A DNA stretch of 8,100 nucleotides from JBFMDU01 sp034431935 (GTDB lineage Bacteria; Chloroflexota; Dehalococcoidia; GIF9; JBFMDU01): assembly GCA_034431935.1 (NCBI GenBank), contig DAOUCU010000076.1, positions 1-8,100 on the forward strand, in the 5' to 3' direction. Position 1 is the stretch's first letter. The number at the start of each line of letters is the position of its first letter. Below are positions 7,212 through 8,100 of the stretch, piece after piece. The notes beneath the pieces are model-generated. The model made no database searches. It was not told the origin of the DNA and saw nothing but the letters and a program-made list of their open reading frames with translations. The translations under genes were made by a program, and so were the position numbers.

Positions 7212-7798
7212 TGTCCCACCTCTTTCCTGGCCACATTTCCTGAATTCGATGGAAGTCCGTTCGCTTTGGCGTCGGTAATCGCTACTTCATCCCGTCCGTC
7301 AACTTCGCGCAGGCGGACGCTGATGTGTTCGCTATGCGAGCTGGGTACATTCTTGCCTACGTAGTCGGCCCTTATCGGCATCTCGCGGTGGCCGCGGTCG
7401 ACCAGCACCGCCAGCTGGACCGATGCCGGACGGCCGAGGTCAATGATGGCGTCCATTGCCGCCCGGATGCTCCGGCCGGTGTAAAGGACATCGTCGACGA
7501 GGATGACGCGGCGGTTGTTTATATCGGTGGGGACGTCAGTGAACTCCATGGAGACTGCCTTGTCGCCCGGTACAAGGTCGTCGCGGTAGTTGCTGATGTC
7601 GAGCGTGCCGACGGGAACGCTGGCGCCTTCGAGAAGCTGGATTGTCTTGGCGATGCGGTTGGCAAGGGGGACGCCGCGGGTGCGGATGCCGACGAAGACC
7701 AGTCCTTCGGCACCGCGGTTGCGCTCGATTATTTCGTGGGCGATGCGGTTGAGCGCCCGTCTGATGTCGTCGGCGGACAGCAGGATCTTCTCAGGCAT
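7208..7798 (-). CDS. pyrR: bifunctional pyr operon RNA-binding attenuator / uracil phosphoribosyltransferase PyrR
   Basis: PyrR binds UMP or UTP and then a hairpin in pyr leader RNA, promoting termination; many homologues also convert uracil and PRPP to UMP. The PRPP-binding motif VILVDDVLYTGRS is at residues 98-110. Other PyrR signatures are GIRTRGVPLA (37-46), DISNYRDD (67-74), and VLVDRGHREMPIRADYVGKN (131-150). The 196-residue length exceeds the usual 175-180 because of a tail after about residue 178. The ATG is preceded by AGGAGG at an 8-base spacing, but the spacer is a run of Ts and the Shine-Dalgarno is inside the attenuator stem. A leader ORF ends 5 bases past the last base of this ATG, suggesting coupled initiation. 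The stop overlaps pyrB. As first gene of the operon it is probably autoregulated. Confidence 0.97.
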   Translation of the reverse strand: MPEKILLSADDIRRALNRIAHEIIERNRGAEGLVFVGIRTRGVPLANRIAKTIQLLEGASVPVGTLDISNYRDDLVPGDKAVSMEFTDVPTDINNRRVILVDDVLYTGRSIRAAMDAIIDLGRPASVQLAVLVDRGHREMPIRADYVGKNVPSSHSEHISVRLREVDGRDEVAITDAKANGLPSNSGNVARKEVGQ

Positions 7799-7880
7799 AA
7801 AAAAAGCCTCCTGCTGAAAAGAGGCAGGAGACTATCACGGACGCGGATACTGTTAGTTTGGACCCGTTTCCCGTCTTCAT
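7791..7880 (-). CDS. 29-codon pyr leader peptide ORF reading through the attenuator
   Basis: An ATG at 7880-7878 follows AAGGGG (7891-7886) at a 5-base spacing, a good ribosome-binding site. The frame runs 29 sense codons without a stop: through the spacer, both arms and loop of the terminator and the T-tract. It ends with TGA at 7793-7791, 5 bases past the last base of the pyrR ATG in another frame. The peptide starts MKTGNGSKL and has a hydrophobic, Ser/Phe/Gly-containing second half encoded by the hairpin. The AAGG of its Shine-Dalgarno is also the 3' outer strand of the PyrR-binding hairpin. Translation would keep the terminator open and deliver a ribosome to pyrR. The peptide itself probably has no function. 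The ORF could be fortuitous, but its Shine-Dalgarno and its stop position argue for function. Confidence 0.55.
   Translation of the reverse strand: MKTGNGSKLTVSASVIVSCLFSAGGFFYA
7799..7833 (-). terminator. intrinsic terminator (attenuator) immediately before pyrR
   Basis: On the minus strand AGTCTCCTG (7833-7825) pairs with CAGGAGGCT (7813-7805) over 9 positions, one of them a G-U wobble, around an 11-base loop. Six further Ts lead directly into the pyrR ATG. A stable stem plus T-run is the hallmark of an intrinsic terminator, and its place before the first gene makes it an attenuator. The 3' arm contains AGGAGG (7812-7807), the pyrR Shine-Dalgarno, so the folded hairpin would also block pyrR translation in transcripts that escape termination. 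A shorter alternative pairing, GCCTC with GAGGC in the same region, is possible. Confidence 0.85.
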
Positions 7881-7900
7881 AATATCCCCTTGCCAGTCTC
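7828..7900 (-). promoter_or_regulatory. candidate antiterminator pairing linking PyrR hairpin and terminator
   Basis: GAGACT at 7900-7895, part of the loop and 3' strand of the PyrR-binding hairpin, is exactly complementary to AGTCTC at 7833-7828, the 5' arm of the terminator. Inside this, GACG-GGA (7875-7869) can pair with TCC-G-CGTC (7847-7840) with one bulged base. This pairing excludes both the PyrR hairpin and the terminator, which is the arrangement of the B. subtilis pyr switches. The complementarity is visible; the function is inferred and competes with a ribosome-driven model. Confidence 0.5.
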
Positions 7901-7918
7901 GCGGTACTGACTTAAAGG
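7888..7918 (-). promoter_or_regulatory. PyrR-binding hairpin in pyr leader RNA
   Basis: The minus strand holds a split stem: CCTT (7918-7915) pairs with AAGG (7891-7888), and CAGT (7909-7906) pairs with ACTG (7897-7894). An internal bulge separates the two parts, and the loop is ACCGCGAG. This closely matches the PyrR-site consensus as I recall it (core CAGTCCnGnGAGGCTG). It differs by A for C at the loop edge and by A for G in the position paired with T, which turns a G-U wobble into a U-A pair. Position just upstream of the attenuator of a pyrR-led operon supports the call. The 3' outer strand is also the leader ORF's Shine-Dalgarno sequence. Confidence 0.8.
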
Positions 7919-7940
7919 TTCAACCCCGCAACCGTTGGTT

Positions 7941-7970
7941 ATTTTACCACGCCTGTCCGGCCGGCTGCAA
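7941..7970 (-). promoter_or_regulatory. probable sigma-70 type promoter of the pyr operon
   Basis: On the minus strand TAAAAT (7946-7941) matches five of six bases of the -10 consensus and is preceded by TG-n (7949-7947), giving an extended -10. A weak -35 candidate TTGCAG (7970-7965) lies 18 bases upstream. Transcription would start near 7936-7934, about 17 bases before the PyrR hairpin, giving a leader of about 137 bases before the pyrR ATG. The weak -35 is compatible with an extended -10 promoter. No other good candidate lies between the divergent gene and the hairpin. Confidence 0.6.
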
Positions 7971-7991
7971 TACCATGTACTCGTTGGTTGT

Positions 7992-8052
7992 ACACTCTTA
8001 AGTGTGAAACAGGGTAGTTGAAAAGCACCCGCCCACCTCTGTACCCTGGGTA
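7992..8052. repeat. cluster of short inverted repeats between the divergent gene and the pyr promoter
   Basis: ACACT-CTTA-AGTGT spans 7992-8005. CAGGGTA (8010-8016) is perfectly complementary to TACCCTG (8042-8048), and TACCC-T-GGGTA forms a compact palindrome at 8042-8052. This gives three GGGTA/TACCC units in alternating orientation. They lie upstream of the minus-strand pyr promoter and upstream of the plus-strand start at 8086. They could be operators for either gene or RNA hairpins in the plus-strand 5' leader. TTGAAA at 8018-8023 with TACCCT 18 bases on is a poor plus-strand promoter candidate. No regulator can be named. Confidence 0.35.
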
Positions 8053-8085
8053 AAAGCAAAAACTCAAAGGAAGGAGGTGCAACGG

Positions 8086-8100
8086 GTGCCAGACGATTGT
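8086..8100 (+). CDS. 5' end of a divergent gene (GTG start, five codons visible)
   Basis: AAGGAGG at 8071-8077 is a near-perfect Shine-Dalgarno sequence, and a GTG follows at 8086 with an 8-base gap. The frame reads MPDDC before the window ends. The strength of the ribosome site and the divergent layout make a real gene start likely. Five residues do not identify the product. An acidic run followed by Cys is seen at the start of many HIT-family hydrolases, but that is only a hint. An ATG just beyond the window cannot be excluded as the true start. Confidence 0.5.

Noticed and set aside
6711..7364. 217-codon plus-strand open frame antisense to pyrB and pyrR
   Set aside because: It lies wholly opposite two genes with complete conserved motifs, has no recognisable domain, and is explained by the GC-rich codon pattern of the minus strand.
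7325..7882. 185-codon plus-strand open frame opposite pyrR and the leader
   Set aside because: Antisense to pyrR and the attenuator; the translation is Val/Ala/Asp-rich shadow sequence with no motif.
7877..8059. 60-codon minus-strand frame from a TTG, ending at the leader ATG as ATGA
   Set aside because: It spans the promoter, likely start site and PyrR hairpin, begins with a rare TTG, and has no recognisable features; the ATGA junction is probably chance.
1..8100. mobile elements, CRISPR arrays, tRNA or rRNA genes
   Set aside because: No transposase, regularly spaced repeats, tRNA cloverleaf or rRNA-like sequence was seen; the window is almost fully accounted for by the pyr operon and its leader.

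Overview
This is a bacterial stretch of moderately high GC carrying most of a de novo pyrimidine (UMP) operon. All recognisable complete genes lie on the minus strand, so transcription runs from high to low coordinates: leader/attenuator, pyrR, pyrB, carA, carB, pyrK, and a yjbQ-family gene. The PyrR-led operon and the flavour of the CarB, CarA and YjbQ proteins suggest a Dehalococcoidia-like member of Chloroflexota. That placement comes from recall of protein style, not from a search, and is only moderately likely.

Right end (about 7799-8085): an intergenic control region. On the minus strand it holds an extended -10 promoter, a hairpin closely resembling the PyrR-binding consensus, a possible antiterminator, and an intrinsic terminator whose U-tract abuts the pyrR start codon. 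A 29-codon leader ORF runs straight through the terminator and ends 5 bases past the last base of the pyrR ATG. Its Shine-Dalgarno sequence lies in the PyrR hairpin, and the pyrR Shine-Dalgarno sequence lies in the terminator stem. Inverted repeats and the probable start of a divergent plus-strand gene (8086 onward) follow.

Middle (580-7798): five tightly packed genes. pyrR/pyrB and pyrB/carA overlap by ATGA, carA and carB are 13 bases apart, and carB and pyrK are 2 bases apart. CarA supplies ammonia from glutamine to CarB, which makes carbamoyl phosphate. PyrB condenses this with aspartate. PyrK is the electron-transfer subunit of an NAD-linked dihydroorotate dehydrogenase. PyrR is the UMP-responsive RNA-binding regulator. 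PyrB is unusual: it has about 43 extra residues before the aspartate-binding loop, and a C-terminal four-cysteine domain matching the zinc domain of the ATCase regulatory chain PyrI, but not PyrI's nucleotide-binding domain. No pyrC lies between pyrB and carA, and no pyrD follows pyrK.

Left end (1-572): a yjbQ-family gene 7 bases after pyrK, then a 135-base spacer with a perfect 10-bp inverted repeat that may sit just before another minus-strand gene.

The most interesting signals are the composite pyr leader, which appears to combine PyrR attenuation with leader translation, and the zinc-domain PyrB fusion.
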